A stretch of DNA of 64,000 nt from Alicyclobacillus sp. ALC3 (GTDB lineage: Bacteria; Bacillota; Bacilli; Alicyclobacillales; Alicyclobacillaceae): assembly GCF_028751195.1 (NCBI RefSeq), contig NZ_CP066784.1, positions 3,348,001-3,412,000 on the forward strand, given 5' to 3'. The notes under the pieces were generated by a model. It was not told the DNA's origin, searched no databases, and worked only from the letters and a program-made list of their open reading frames with translations. A program made the position numbers and the translations under genes. The first letter of the stretch is position 1. Each line of letters starts with the position of its first letter. Shown here piece by piece: positions 24,542 to 32,878 of the stretch.

Positions 24542-25528
24542 TCACTGTGGTTGCGCTGGCAGGCTGGCCCAGGAGAACGGGGGGCCGTACTTGAAGATGG
24601 AGCTCACCTCGTCGAGTCGCCCGAGCACTTCTGCATCGAGTGCAAGTTCGGCGGCTGTGACGTTTTGCGCCACTTGTTCCGGCTTGGTCGCACCGACGAT
24701 GACAGTCGCGACGGTCGGCTGGTGCACGAGCCAGGCGAGGGACAGGGCGACGCTGGTGCACTCGAGTTTCTGCGCCACCTCACCCACTTCTTCCGCGAGA
24801 GTCAAGTATTTTTGTTCAAGGCGACTCGCGAACCGAGGTTCTTTCTCCGCCCGTGACCCCGCTGGCGCCGCGCCTTTCGCGTACTTCCCTGTGAGAATTC
24901 CGCCAGCAAGCGGGAAGTAGGGAATGAGGCCGATGCCCTGGTCTCCGCAGAGCGATGTTAATTCGAGCTCAGGTGTGCGGTCTGCAAGCGAGTAACTCGG
25001 TTGAATTGAGACGTAGCGTGCATAGCCGCGCGCATCGCTAATCGCGAGCGCCTTCATCAACACCCAAGCCAGGTAGTTGGAGGCGCCGATATAGCGGACT
25101 TTACCGGATCGCACCAGGTCGTCGAGTGCTCGCAACGTCTCGTCCAAAGGTGTGTAGGGGTCGAAGGTGTGAATCTGGTACAGGTCTATGTAGTCCGTCC
25201 GCAACCGCTTCAAACTGTTCTCAACTTCTCGCATTAGGTGGGCCCGTGACGACCCACGCGAGTTGGGGGTTTCACCCGCCACAAGTCCCGCTTTGGTCGC
25301 GAGGACGACCTCGTCACGGCGGTCGGCAATTGCCTCTCCGATGATGCTTTCGGAGAGCGTCCCGGTATAAATGTTGGCGGTATCGATGAAGTTGACGCCA
25401 GCGTCCAGTGCTGCATGAATGACGCGGATGGATGACTCCCTGTCTGCGCGCCGACCGAATGCGTTCGTGCCAAGGCCAATCACGGAGACGTCAAGTCCAC
25501 TGCCGCCTAGTTTACGGTATTTCATCAT
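24542..25528 (-). CDS. Aldo/keto reductase
   Basis: A 328-residue (alpha/beta)8 oxidoreductase. The catalytic tetrad is visible: Asp in NFIDTANIYTGT with Tyr, Lys in LATKAG, and His in YQIHTFDP. NADPH-binding SNYLAW and a C-terminal VGATKPEQV also fit. It belongs to the YajO/IolS-like group and reduces aldehydes or ketones. Either of two adjacent ATGs may start it; GGAGGTGG lies upstream. Confidence 0.9.
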   Translation of the reverse strand: MMKYRKLGGSGLDVSVIGLGTNAFGRRADRESSIRVIHAALDAGVNFIDTANIYTGTLSESIIGEAIADRRDEVVLATKAGLVAGETPNSRGSSRAHLMREVENSLKRLRTDYIDLYQIHTFDPYTPLDETLRALDDLVRSGKVRYIGASNYLAWVLMKALAISDARGYARYVSIQPSYSLADRTPELELTSLCGDQGIGLIPYFPLAGGILTGKYAKGAAPAGSRAEKEPRFASRLEQKYLTLAEEVGEVAQKLECTSVALSLAWLVHQPTVATVIVGATKPEQVAQNVTAAELALDAEVLGRLDEVSSIFKYGPPFSWASLPAQPQ

Positions 25529-25642
25529 GCTCCACCTCCAGTTTCTTCTACCTTACCACGGCTCACGACTCGACGAAACATCGCGTGGCGACGCCCATAT
25601 CCGTCGATTTCACAGGGAGGGTTCATCGTGCGAACGCGCTGT

Positions 25643-25684
25643 AGGTTGGACAACCTTGGCGAAAATCGGTTGGTAAAGTATAAT
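25643..25684 (+). promoter_or_regulatory. SigA-type promoter with overlapping operator
   Basis: TTGGCG (25656-25661) and TATAAT (25679-25684) are separated by 17 bases. The inverted repeat AGGTTG-GA-CAACCT (25643-25656) abuts the -35 box, a natural place for autorepression by the regulator gene that follows. Confidence 0.65.
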
Positions 25685-25732
25685 TGACAACATGTAAACT
25701 AAAATGTCCGGTGGTGGGACGGGGGCGTAGGG

Positions 25733-26854
25733 TTGCTGTCCAACAGAGTTCGGGACTTGCGCGTCGAGGCGGGCTTGGCGCAGGCGGACTTGGCTCGGCG
25801 CATCGGTGTGACGCGGCAGGCGCTGCACTTAATCGAAACCATGCAGGTCGTGCCTAGCACGGCTCTTGCGCTCAAGCTTGCACGGGTCTTTGACACGACT
25901 GTGGAACAATTGTTTGTGGATGACGAGGAAGCTTCCGCTTGGGTTGAGGTCGCAGGGGCTCGTTCCCCCACAGCACAGGACTCACCGCTTTGGCCTGAAC
26001 TTGGCACCGGTGACCGGGTGTTGCTTGTTGGAACAGATGAGCGACCGCTGGCTCGCCCTGCGCCGTCCGGGATGTCGGCACTCGGCTTATCAGCCCCGAT
26101 GGTGGGAGTGGTTACGGACCGCAATGAGACTGGGCAGGTCTGTGTGGAACACGCACCTCACAGCCCATGGCAACGGTCACTGGTTGTGGCGGGGTGCGAC
26201 ATTGGGCTTAGTCTCTTGATCACGCATGCACAGCGCAACCACAGTCGCGGGCATTCCGTGGTGTGGGACTCGGCAGATAACCGCCATGCGCTGCGACTGC
26301 TCGAGAGCCGCGCAGCACAGGTGGCCGCGTTGCACTACCCAGTTGGTGCAGCACCAGTGCTACCAGACCAACTCGGCCGCGTGGAACGCGTGCACTTCGC
26401 TTCCTGGCAACTTGGTTGGATCGTGCGTCGCGGCAATCCGGCTGGCTTTTCGACTGCGGAAGCGCTCGGAAGCGGGCGCCTGCGGTTGGCGAACCGACCC
26501 GTGGGAGCGGGGACCAGAACACTGCTTGACCGTTTGCTCGGTGAGTGCCAGGTCAATCCGGACGATGTACCGGGTTACGATTCGACCCTCTCGGGCCACC
26601 TGGAAGTGGCAATGGCGGTGACAGCGGGACTAGCCGATGTCGGTATCGGTATCGCGAGCGCAGCGGCACAAGTGGGCGCGGACTTCCTGCCGATTCAGTC
26701 AGAGGTATGTGAACTGTTGATTCCGAAGACAGTGTCCGCCGACGATGGGGTCGCCACTCTACTGGATGTACTGTCGCAAGACCGGTTTCGTTGGGATTTA
26801 GGGCGGTACGGCCCGTACGATGTGAGTCGGACAGGCAGTTCAATGGTGGATTGA
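25733..26854 (+). CDS. XRE-type regulator fused to periplasmic-binding-like domain (tungstate/molybdate-type)
   Basis: A 373-residue protein. The N-terminal XRE HTH (about 4-58) reads LRVEAGLAQADLARRIGVTRQALHLIE. The C-terminal two-thirds (about 150-370) is a PBP-like domain: VAGCDIGLSLL, later GAGTRTLLDRLL and HLEVAMAVTAGLADVGIGI. This architecture is typical of regulators beside molybdate or tungstate ABC transporters. The genes for such a transporter follow at once. The TTG start at 25733 is preceded by a G-rich run. Confidence 0.85.
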   Translation: MLSNRVRDLRVEAGLAQADLARRIGVTRQALHLIETMQVVPSTALALKLARVFDTTVEQLFVDDEEASAWVEVAGARSPTAQDSPLWPELGTGDRVLLVGTDERPLARPAPSGMSALGLSAPMVGVVTDRNETGQVCVEHAPHSPWQRSLVVAGCDIGLSLLITHAQRNHSRGHSVVWDSADNRHALRLLESRAAQVAALHYPVGAAPVLPDQLGRVERVHFASWQLGWIVRRGNPAGFSTAEALGSGRLRLANRPVGAGTRTLLDRLLGECQVNPDDVPGYDSTLSGHLEVAMAVTAGLADVGIGIASAAAQVGADFLPIQSEVCELLIPKTVSADDGVATLLDVLSQDRFRWDLGRYGPYDVSRTGSSMVD

Positions 26855-26868
26855 ATGGAGGCGCGAAG

Positions 26869-27900
26869 ATGAAGAGAGTACATAGATGGGCGACAGCAGT
26901 CAGTCTAACGGTCGCGGCTGCACTGGTTGTGGCTGGTTGTGGCACCACAGGCGGTGCGAACAACAGTGCGGCAACGAGCGGCACATCGAACGCGGCTGCT
27001 GCCGGCACCGCGTTTGTCGCGTACGCCGGTTCGCTGCAACTCGCAAACGACCAGTATGTCGGGCCAGCCTTTACGAGGGCGACCGGAATTAGATACCAGG
27101 GACAAGGTAATGGAGCGTTTGCACAGGCGCAGTTGATTGCCTCGAAGGAAGTGACGCCAAACGTGTTCATGAGCATCGGGACCGCGCCAATCCAGGTGAT
27201 CGACCCGAAATTCACGACTTGGAGCGTGGGTTTTGCGAGTTCACCCATCGTCATCGCCTATTCACCCCAGAGCCCGTACGCGAGTCAACTAAGCGCCATC
27301 GCGAAGGGAAAGGAACCGCTCACGAAGCTGTTCAGTCTGATGGAACAGCCGAACTTCCACCTCGGTCGCACCGACCCGAACATTGACCCGCAGGGACAAG
27401 CGTTCATTTTCATGCTGCGCCTTGCCGAGCAAGAACTGCACTTGCAAAAGGGGACAGCGCAGAAGATTCTCGGTAGCGTCAACAATCCGAAGCAAATTTT
27501 CTCGGAGACGTCCATCCTGTCGCGCCTGCAGGCTGGTCAGTTAGACGCGAGCAGCGCGTACCTCCCGGAAGCAGTCGAGCGCAAACTTCCATACATTACG
27601 CTGCCCAACACGATTAACCTTGGTGACCCGGCTGACGCTTCCCTCTACGCCACACAGAGCCTGAGTCTCGCTGGTGGCAAGGTCGCGAAGGGTGCACCGA
27701 TTGAAGTTTATATTTCGGCGCTGAAGGGAACGCCTGATAGCGCGGCTGGTGAGGCGTTTGTGAAGTTTGTGCTCTCTCCCGCTGCACAGACGCTCTACAA
27801 ACAGCAGGGCTACACGCTGACAAAACCGCTTCTGTTTGGCACGCAATCGGACATTCCGGCACCGATTGCGCAGGAAATTGCGAAGTTGAAGACACGGTGA
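26869..27900 (+). CDS. Tungstate/molybdate ABC transporter substrate-binding lipoprotein (WtpA/ModA-like)
   Basis: A 343-residue secreted lipoprotein. A positively charged, hydrophobic signal peptide ends in the lipobox VVAGC (Cys near residue 23), followed by a Ser/Ala/Thr-rich linker. The mature part starts with VAYAGSLQLANDQYVGPAF, the oxyanion-binding pattern of WtpA/ModA proteins, and later has FILSPAAQ-type elements. The ATG at 26869 has GGAGGCG upstream. The stop overlaps the permease start (GTGA). Confidence 0.88.
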   Translation: MKRVHRWATAVSLTVAAALVVAGCGTTGGANNSAATSGTSNAAAAGTAFVAYAGSLQLANDQYVGPAFTRATGIRYQGQGNGAFAQAQLIASKEVTPNVFMSIGTAPIQVIDPKFTTWSVGFASSPIVIAYSPQSPYASQLSAIAKGKEPLTKLFSLMEQPNFHLGRTDPNIDPQGQAFIFMLRLAEQELHLQKGTAQKILGSVNNPKQIFSETSILSRLQAGQLDASSAYLPEAVERKLPYITLPNTINLGDPADASLYATQSLSLAGGKVAKGAPIEVYISALKGTPDSAAGEAFVKFVLSPAAQTLYKQQGYTLTKPLLFGTQSDIPAPIAQEIAKLKTR

Positions 27901-28685
27901 AGCGTACCTCTCGCCATGTCTGGTGGCTGATTCCGCTGGCTCTGCTGACTGCCATCTTCCTGCTCGTGCCGCTCGTAGCACTTGCCGGCCACGTGTCGTG
28001 GCGTGCGTTTGGACAGGCTTGGGTTAACGGCGGCGCTGCAGCGCTCAGAACATCACTTGTGTCGAGTGTGGTGGCATTGGTCGTCATCCTTGTCTTCGGG
28101 ACGCCCCTCGGTTGGTTGTTAGCGCGCAGAGACAGCGCGTTCTGGCGGGTCGTCGAGTACTTGATGTTGATCCCGCTATTGATGCCGCCGCTTGTCATCG
28201 GCCTCTTACTGGTGTTTTTTTACGGCCCCTACGGTGCGATTGGCGCGGTGCTGACAAAGTTCGGCTGGACCGCGACGAACAGCTTGTTAGCGGTGGTTCT
28301 CGCAGAGATCTACGAGGCGATGCCGTATTACTTATTCTCGGCGCAAGCCGCGTTCAGCCAAGTCGATACGGGCCTAGAGCGGGCGTCGCTTGCGCTTGGT
28401 GCATCACCCGCTGAGACGATGCGCCGGATTACGCTGCCGCTCGCCTTGCCTGGCCTCTCCGTCGGATTTGCGATGGCCTTTGCGCGGGCAATCGGGGCGT
28501 TTGGCGCCGTCATTGTCATGGCGTATTATCCGAATACACTGCCTGTTCGCGTGTGGATCGCCCTGCAGGAGCAAGGCCTGCCGGCCGCGTTGCCGCTCGC
28601 GGTGTTTCTGCTGTTGGCCGCGTTGCCACTCCCGCTGGTCGCAGTCCTGTGGAGGAGGGGTCGGCATGCTGCACGTCTCTTGTAG
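27897..28685 (+). CDS. Tungstate/molybdate ABC transporter permease (WtpB/ModB-like)
   Basis: A 262-residue permease with about six membrane helices. The cytoplasmic EAA loop is visible: LERASLALGASPAETMRRITLP. GTG 27897 overlaps the stop of the binding-protein gene, and the 3' end overlaps the ATPase gene by 20 bp, so the three subunits are tightly coupled. Confidence 0.88.
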   Translation: MKRTSRHVWWLIPLALLTAIFLLVPLVALAGHVSWRAFGQAWVNGGAAALRTSLVSSVVALVVILVFGTPLGWLLARRDSAFWRVVEYLMLIPLLMPPLVIGLLLVFFYGPYGAIGAVLTKFGWTATNSLLAVVLAEIYEAMPYYLFSAQAAFSQVDTGLERASLALGASPAETMRRITLPLALPGLSVGFAMAFARAIGAFGAVIVMAYYPNTLPVRVWIALQEQGLPAALPLAVFLLLAALPLPLVAVLWRRGRHAARLL

Positions 28686-29637
28686 TATCCCGCGACGGTT
28701 CTTCACTGTAGAAGCGGAGTTCGAGGTGAAGGCTGGAGAAGTGTTCGCGCTGTTTGGCCCGTCGGCTGCAGGTAAGACGAGTGTGCTCTCGGCAGTGGCT
28801 GGATTCGAGACGGCAGCGACTGGCCGCATTGTGGTGGACGGAGTAACGTGGCTTGATACCATGGCGCGTCCTTCCGTCTACGTGCCAGTCTGGAAGCGGA
28901 AACTCGGCTATGTGGAGCAGGCTGCACGGCTGTTTCCACACTTGACGGTGCGGCAGAACATCTTCTACGGCTTGCGCGGGGCTTCAGGGACCTTTGCAGG
29001 CAATCTGATCGAACAGTTTGGCCTCGCGTCTGTTCTTAATGTGCGTCCCGACGGACTATCCGGAGGTCAACAGCAACGCGTCGCGCTTGCGCGTGCGCTG
29101 GCGCCTCGGCCACGTTTGCTGCTTCTCGACGAACCGCTCGCTGCCCTGGATTGGGCCACGAGGCGAGCGCTCCAGGACTTGTTGCGCGAGGTCAACCGGA
29201 CACTGGGGGTCACCATCGTGATCGTCACACATCAACTGTCAGAAGCGGAGCGCCTCGCGAATCGCATGGCGGTTATGGAGGATGGGCGAATACTGCAACA
29301 AGGTCCAATCGCAGACATGGTCCTGCGTCCGACGAGCTGGGATGTCGCCCGGCGTGTCGGATACACAGCACGGTTGCGATTGGAATCCGGGCGGGTGGTT
29401 GGTATCCACCCTGAGCGGGTAGTCATCGGCGCCTATCGAGACCGCGGGCCAGTCCTTTCTGGGGTGGTTACTGCGGACGGGTTTTCAGAAGGCAGGCGAG
29501 TCATTACGGTGGACGTTACGGACGATGGAAGCGCAGGAGCGCGTACACCATTGGTCATCTCAGCGCATCCGCTTGACGCAGTGACTGTCGGCGCCAGGGT
29601 GGACTTGACACTGTTGGAACCGCCCGAGTTTCACTGA
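28666..29637 (+). CDS. Tungstate/molybdate ABC transporter ATP-binding protein (ModC/WtpC-like)
   Basis: A 323-residue ATPase. The Walker A is LFGPSAAGKTSVL, the signature is DGLSGGQQQRVALARAL, the Walker B is LLLLDEPLAALD, and the H-loop is VTHQLSEAE. After about residue 225 a regulatory C-terminal region of the TOBE/MOP type follows, as in ModC. The ATG at 28666 follows GGAGGAGGGG by 5 bases. The system would supply molybdate or tungstate for the pterin hydroxylase encoded near 45-48 kb (inference). Confidence 0.88.
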   Translation: MLHVSCSIPRRFFTVEAEFEVKAGEVFALFGPSAAGKTSVLSAVAGFETAATGRIVVDGVTWLDTMARPSVYVPVWKRKLGYVEQAARLFPHLTVRQNIFYGLRGASGTFAGNLIEQFGLASVLNVRPDGLSGGQQQRVALARALAPRPRLLLLDEPLAALDWATRRALQDLLREVNRTLGVTIVIVTHQLSEAERLANRMAVMEDGRILQQGPIADMVLRPTSWDVARRVGYTARLRLESGRVVGIHPERVVIGAYRDRGPVLSGVVTADGFSEGRRVITVDVTDDGSAGARTPLVISAHPLDAVTVGARVDLTLLEPPEFH

Positions 29638-29791
29638 AAGTTTGCGAGTATAAATCTACCAAACAACTATTCCATTCAAGGTAAGTTGTGGTAGGATAAG
29701 GTATGTAAATGAACGAACGTGATGGGGGCGTGTTAACTCGGTGTTGCGACGCAACAGACAACAGCAGAAAGTCGACCGGAGGTCACCTGAC

Positions 29792-30085
29792 GTGGCTGCT
29801 CGCGATGTACTGAACGTGGAGCAACTATCTGCCATTGAGCGCAATGACTTACTGATTCGCTGGCACTACACGTTGGAGAAGTTTGAGGGACTTGTCGAGT
29901 ACTTGGCGGTTAAACGATTCGAACGTCAGACACTGGAAAAAGTAGAACGGCTGATTGGCAAGGAAGCGCAAGACCGCCTGCACGCGATGGGACTCCGGAC
30001 GATTGAGAAATCTCTCTATCTTGCGTTGAAGGATGCCGAGTACGAGGAGCGCGAGCGCAAGGCAAAACGTGAACAACAACAGTAG
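29792..30085 (+). CDS. Hypothetical helical protein, 97 residues
   Basis: The GTG start at 29792 has GGAGGT 8 bases upstream. The protein is predicted almost wholly alpha-helical and charged, with a Lys/Arg/Glu-rich, Gln-ending C-terminus (AKREQQQ) that could form a coiled coil. No family is recognised. It stands alone, with a hairpin about 100 bp downstream. Confidence 0.6.
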   Translation: MAARDVLNVEQLSAIERNDLLIRWHYTLEKFEGLVEYLAVKRFERQTLEKVERLIGKEAQDRLHAMGLRTIEKSLYLALKDAEYEERERKAKREQQQ

Positions 30086-30187
30086 GTTGGAAGCATCGGT
30101 CGATTGAAGTTGTGTGCATGTCGAAGTGCGCAACAGTCTCAGCGTGGCGACATGCCGGCACAAAGAAACGCTGCTGTGGTTGTGCCG

Positions 30188-30220
30188 GAGCCGCCCTGTT
30201 CCTCCAGAACAGAGCGGCTC
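30188..30220 (+). terminator. Strong hairpin, terminator candidate
   Basis: GAGCCGC-c-CTGTTC (30188-30201) pairs with GAACAG-a-GCGGCTC (30207-30220), a 13-bp stem with one mismatch and a 5-base loop. Only TT follows. It lies between the hypothetical gene and the permease in an otherwise empty 335-bp gap. Confidence 0.6.
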
Positions 30221-30420
30221 TTCGTATGGAATCGACAGTCCAAGTCTGCTAGTTGGCCTAACCTTCCTCAGTGCGCGCAAAACTCCTTGTCCACGAGGAG
30301 GGATGCAAGTGGATCAGCTTGTATACAGTTCACCCCTCTCTCTTTGTGTCATATGTATGACTGTCTGTCTCGAACTCCGGCAGACATCATGTGCGAGTTC
30401 GGCAGCAGAGGAGGGATTGG

Positions 30421-31833
30421 GTGTCATTGAATCTTAAGGGGCAACCAAGGTCACGAGGACAGACGGGCGACGGGCTCAAGCGGAGCATGACCAGTCGACA
30501 GATGCAGATGCTCGCGATTGGCGGTGTCATTGGCGTCGGGTTGTTCTACGGTGCAAGCGTGGCTGTGAAGTTGGCAGGACCTGCCGTGATCATTGACTTC
30601 GCGGTCTGTGGCCTGATTGTCGCCATCGTCATGCGCAGCCTCGCCGAGATGACCGTGGAACGCCCCGTCTCCGGGTCATTCAGTCAGTACGCGCACGACT
30701 TGCTCGGTGCTCGCACGGGCTTCATCACCGCTGGTATGTGGTGGTTCTTCTGGGTTGCAACGGTCATGTCTGAACTGGCCGCGATTGGCAAGCTGGTCGA
30801 ATTTTGGGCGCCTGCAGTACCCGCCTGGCTGCCTGGGCTGATTGCGCTCATCCTCTTCACCGTCTCGAATCTGCTGACGGTGAAAGTGTTCGGCGAACTA
30901 GAGTACTGGTTCGCGATTCTGAAGGTACTCGCGGTGCTTGTATTTATGGTCTTCGGCGCACTGATCATCGCAACTGGTGCGTTCAATCACGGTCATGCGC
31001 TGTGGCTCACCAACCTGTATGTGCATCGCGGATTTTTCCCGAACGGAATCCTCGGTCTGGCTATGGGGATCTCGCTCGTCGTACAGGCCTATGCTGGAGT
31101 CGAGACACTCGCCGTCGAATCAGGGGAGACAGCGAACCCGGAGCGAAACGTCCGCCGAGCGTTCAACACGGTGACGCTTCGCATCGCCATATTGTACGTA
31201 GGTTCGGTTTTTATCATGCTCTGTGCCTTCCCCTGGACGTACCTGATTGGACACTCCGGAAGTCCATACGTACTTCTCTTTGCGAAAATCGGCATTCCCG
31301 TCGCAGCCGGATTGGTCAACCTCATCATTATCCTGTCAGGGCTGTCGTCGTGTAATACCGGTCTCTACGGCGGCAGCCGCATGCTCTTCAGCAATGTCGC
31401 GGGCAGTCGCTTTGAGCAAGCAGTCGGGCGCCTGAACAAGCGCCATGTGCCACACGTGGCGGTGTGGTTGACTGCAGCTGCCATCGCAGTCGGGATAATC
31501 ATCACTTACCTCGCGCCGAACAATGTCTACGTGTGGATCACGAGCGCCTCTGCGTTCGCGGACTTGTGGGTGTGGGGGATTATCTTGGTCAGTGAGATGG
31601 TGTTTCGGCACCGTGCGCGTGCGGCCGGGCGGACGCTGAAGTTTCCCGTTCCACTGTGGCCGCTCACGCCGATTCTCGGGCTCATCCTGCTCGTCACCTC
31701 GTTTGTGGCGATCGTTGTATCGCCGCTCACGCGAGTCTCCGTGTTTGCAGGCGTGGCGTTTCTCGTGTTGCTCTGGCTCTATCACGTTGTGATGACTGGC
31801 CGCAACAGAGGGAACGCTGACAGGGCGACGTAA
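30421..31833 (+). CDS. Amino acid permease (APC superfamily)
   Basis: A 470-residue transporter with about 12 hydrophobic helices. The N-terminus has the APC signature GLKRSMTSRQMQMLAIGGVIGVGLFYG, here written for identification of the glycine-rich helix 1. Conserved SSCNTGLYGGSRMLF in helix 8 fits the amino-acid transporter subgroup. The GTG at 30421 follows GGAGGG by 6 bases. The substrate amino acid cannot be told. A 14-bp-stem hairpin follows at 31909. Confidence 0.88.
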   Translation: MSLNLKGQPRSRGQTGDGLKRSMTSRQMQMLAIGGVIGVGLFYGASVAVKLAGPAVIIDFAVCGLIVAIVMRSLAEMTVERPVSGSFSQYAHDLLGARTGFITAGMWWFFWVATVMSELAAIGKLVEFWAPAVPAWLPGLIALILFTVSNLLTVKVFGELEYWFAILKVLAVLVFMVFGALIIATGAFNHGHALWLTNLYVHRGFFPNGILGLAMGISLVVQAYAGVETLAVESGETANPERNVRRAFNTVTLRIAILYVGSVFIMLCAFPWTYLIGHSGSPYVLLFAKIGIPVAAGLVNLIIILSGLSSCNTGLYGGSRMLFSNVAGSRFEQAVGRLNKRHVPHVAVWLTAAAIAVGIIITYLAPNNVYVWITSASAFADLWVWGIILVSEMVFRHRARAAGRTLKFPVPLWPLTPILGLILLVTSFVAIVVSPLTRVSVFAGVAFLVLLWLYHVVMTGRNRGNADRAT

Positions 31834-31908
31834 TACTGCAAGCGGTCTTGAGAATGCAACCGCTGTCAGCGTTGCTCCACTTCTGACTGCGTCCAAACAG
31901 CAACAGGT

Positions 31909-31944
31909 CATTCGGTCGGCCCTCTTTCTTGGGCCGACCGAATG
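31909..31944 (+). terminator. Perfect 14-bp-stem hairpin
   Basis: CATTCGGTCGGCCC (31909-31922) and GGGCCGACCGAATG (31931-31944) are exact complements with loop TCTTTCTT. It lies 75 bp after the permease stop and 50 bp before the dehydrogenase; a short T-stretch follows. Likely a terminator of the permease transcript. Confidence 0.7.
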
Positions 31945-31993
31945 TTATGATGTGGGACAGTGAGACCTGATCTGTGTGGAAGGGATGAGCAGA

Positions 31994-32878
31994 GTGACAG
32001 TGACACCGGAGAGTGTGCGCATCGGGTTTGTCGGGACCGGTGTGATGGGCAAGTCTATGGCGCGGAATTTGATGAATGCAGGTTATTCCTTGGTTGTGTA
32101 CAATCGGTCGGCTGATAAGGCACAAGAGTTGATCGATGCGGGTGCTGCGTGGGCAGCGACACCTGGTGACGTCGCTGCAGCAACCGACGTGGTGATTACC
32201 ATGGTCGGTTTTCCGACCGATGTGGAAGAGGTCTACCTTGGCGCAGATGGAATCGTCGAGCGTGCTCGCGAAGGAGCCATCCTCATTGACATGACGACCT
32301 CTGCGCCCGCATTGGCACGAAAGATCGCCGAACACGCAGCAGAGCGAGGACTGTCCGCGCTCGACGCACCCGTGTCAGGTGGTGACATCGGAGCGAAAAA
32401 TGGCTCACTGGTGATCATGGTCGGTGGAGACGAGCAAGCCTACGCACAAGTGCTGCCGGTTTTCCAGGTGCTCGGGCAAAACATCATTCTCCACGGGCCT
32501 GCCGGAATGGGGCAGCACTGCAAGATGTGCAATCAGATCGCCATCGCGACCAATATGATTGGTGTCTCGGAGTCGATGGCTTACGCGATGAAGTCCGGAC
32601 TTGACCCGCAAAAAGTACTGGCGAGCATCACCGGTGGCGCCGCAGGCAGTTGGTCACTGTCCAACCTCGCTCCGCGGATGTTGCGAGGAGACTTCGCGCC
32701 AGGGTTCTACATCCAACACTTGGTCAAGGACTTGCGGATCGCGCTAGAAATGGCTGAGCAGCTACAGATGGAACTGCCGGGTGTGAAGATGTCTGAGGAA
32801 ATGTACGATGCACTGGTCAAGCGCGGCGAAGCGTACAGCGGGACGCAGGCGTTGTTCAAGTACTATGTCGAAGACTGA
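31994..32878 (+). CDS. 3-hydroxyisobutyrate dehydrogenase-family oxidoreductase
   Basis: A 294-residue beta-hydroxyacid dehydrogenase. The Rossmann motif is GFVGTGVMGKSMARNL. The substrate-binding motif is DAPVSGGDIGAKNGSL, and the catalytic Lys lies in GQHCKMCNQI. Substrates of the family include 3-hydroxyisobutyrate and tartronate semialdehyde. The GTG at 31994 is preferred since GGAAGGG lies 9 bases upstream; ATG 31985 would be too close. The 3' end overlaps the next gene by 14 bp. Confidence 0.87.
   Translation: MTVTPESVRIGFVGTGVMGKSMARNLMNAGYSLVVYNRSADKAQELIDAGAAWAATPGDVAAATDVVITMVGFPTDVEEVYLGADGIVERAREGAILIDMTTSAPALARKIAEHAAERGLSALDAPVSGGDIGAKNGSLVIMVGGDEQAYAQVLPVFQVLGQNIILHGPAGMGQHCKMCNQIAIATNMIGVSESMAYAMKSGLDPQKVLASITGGAAGSWSLSNLAPRMLRGDFAPGFYIQHLVKDLRIALEMAEQLQMELPGVKMSEEMYDALVKRGEAYSGTQALFKYYVED

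Noticed and set aside
29656..29695. Terminator after the ModC-like gene
   Set aside because: The two arms (CTACC...ACAACT and AGTTGT...GTAGG) pair only with a two-base bulge and lack a T-run; too weak to list.
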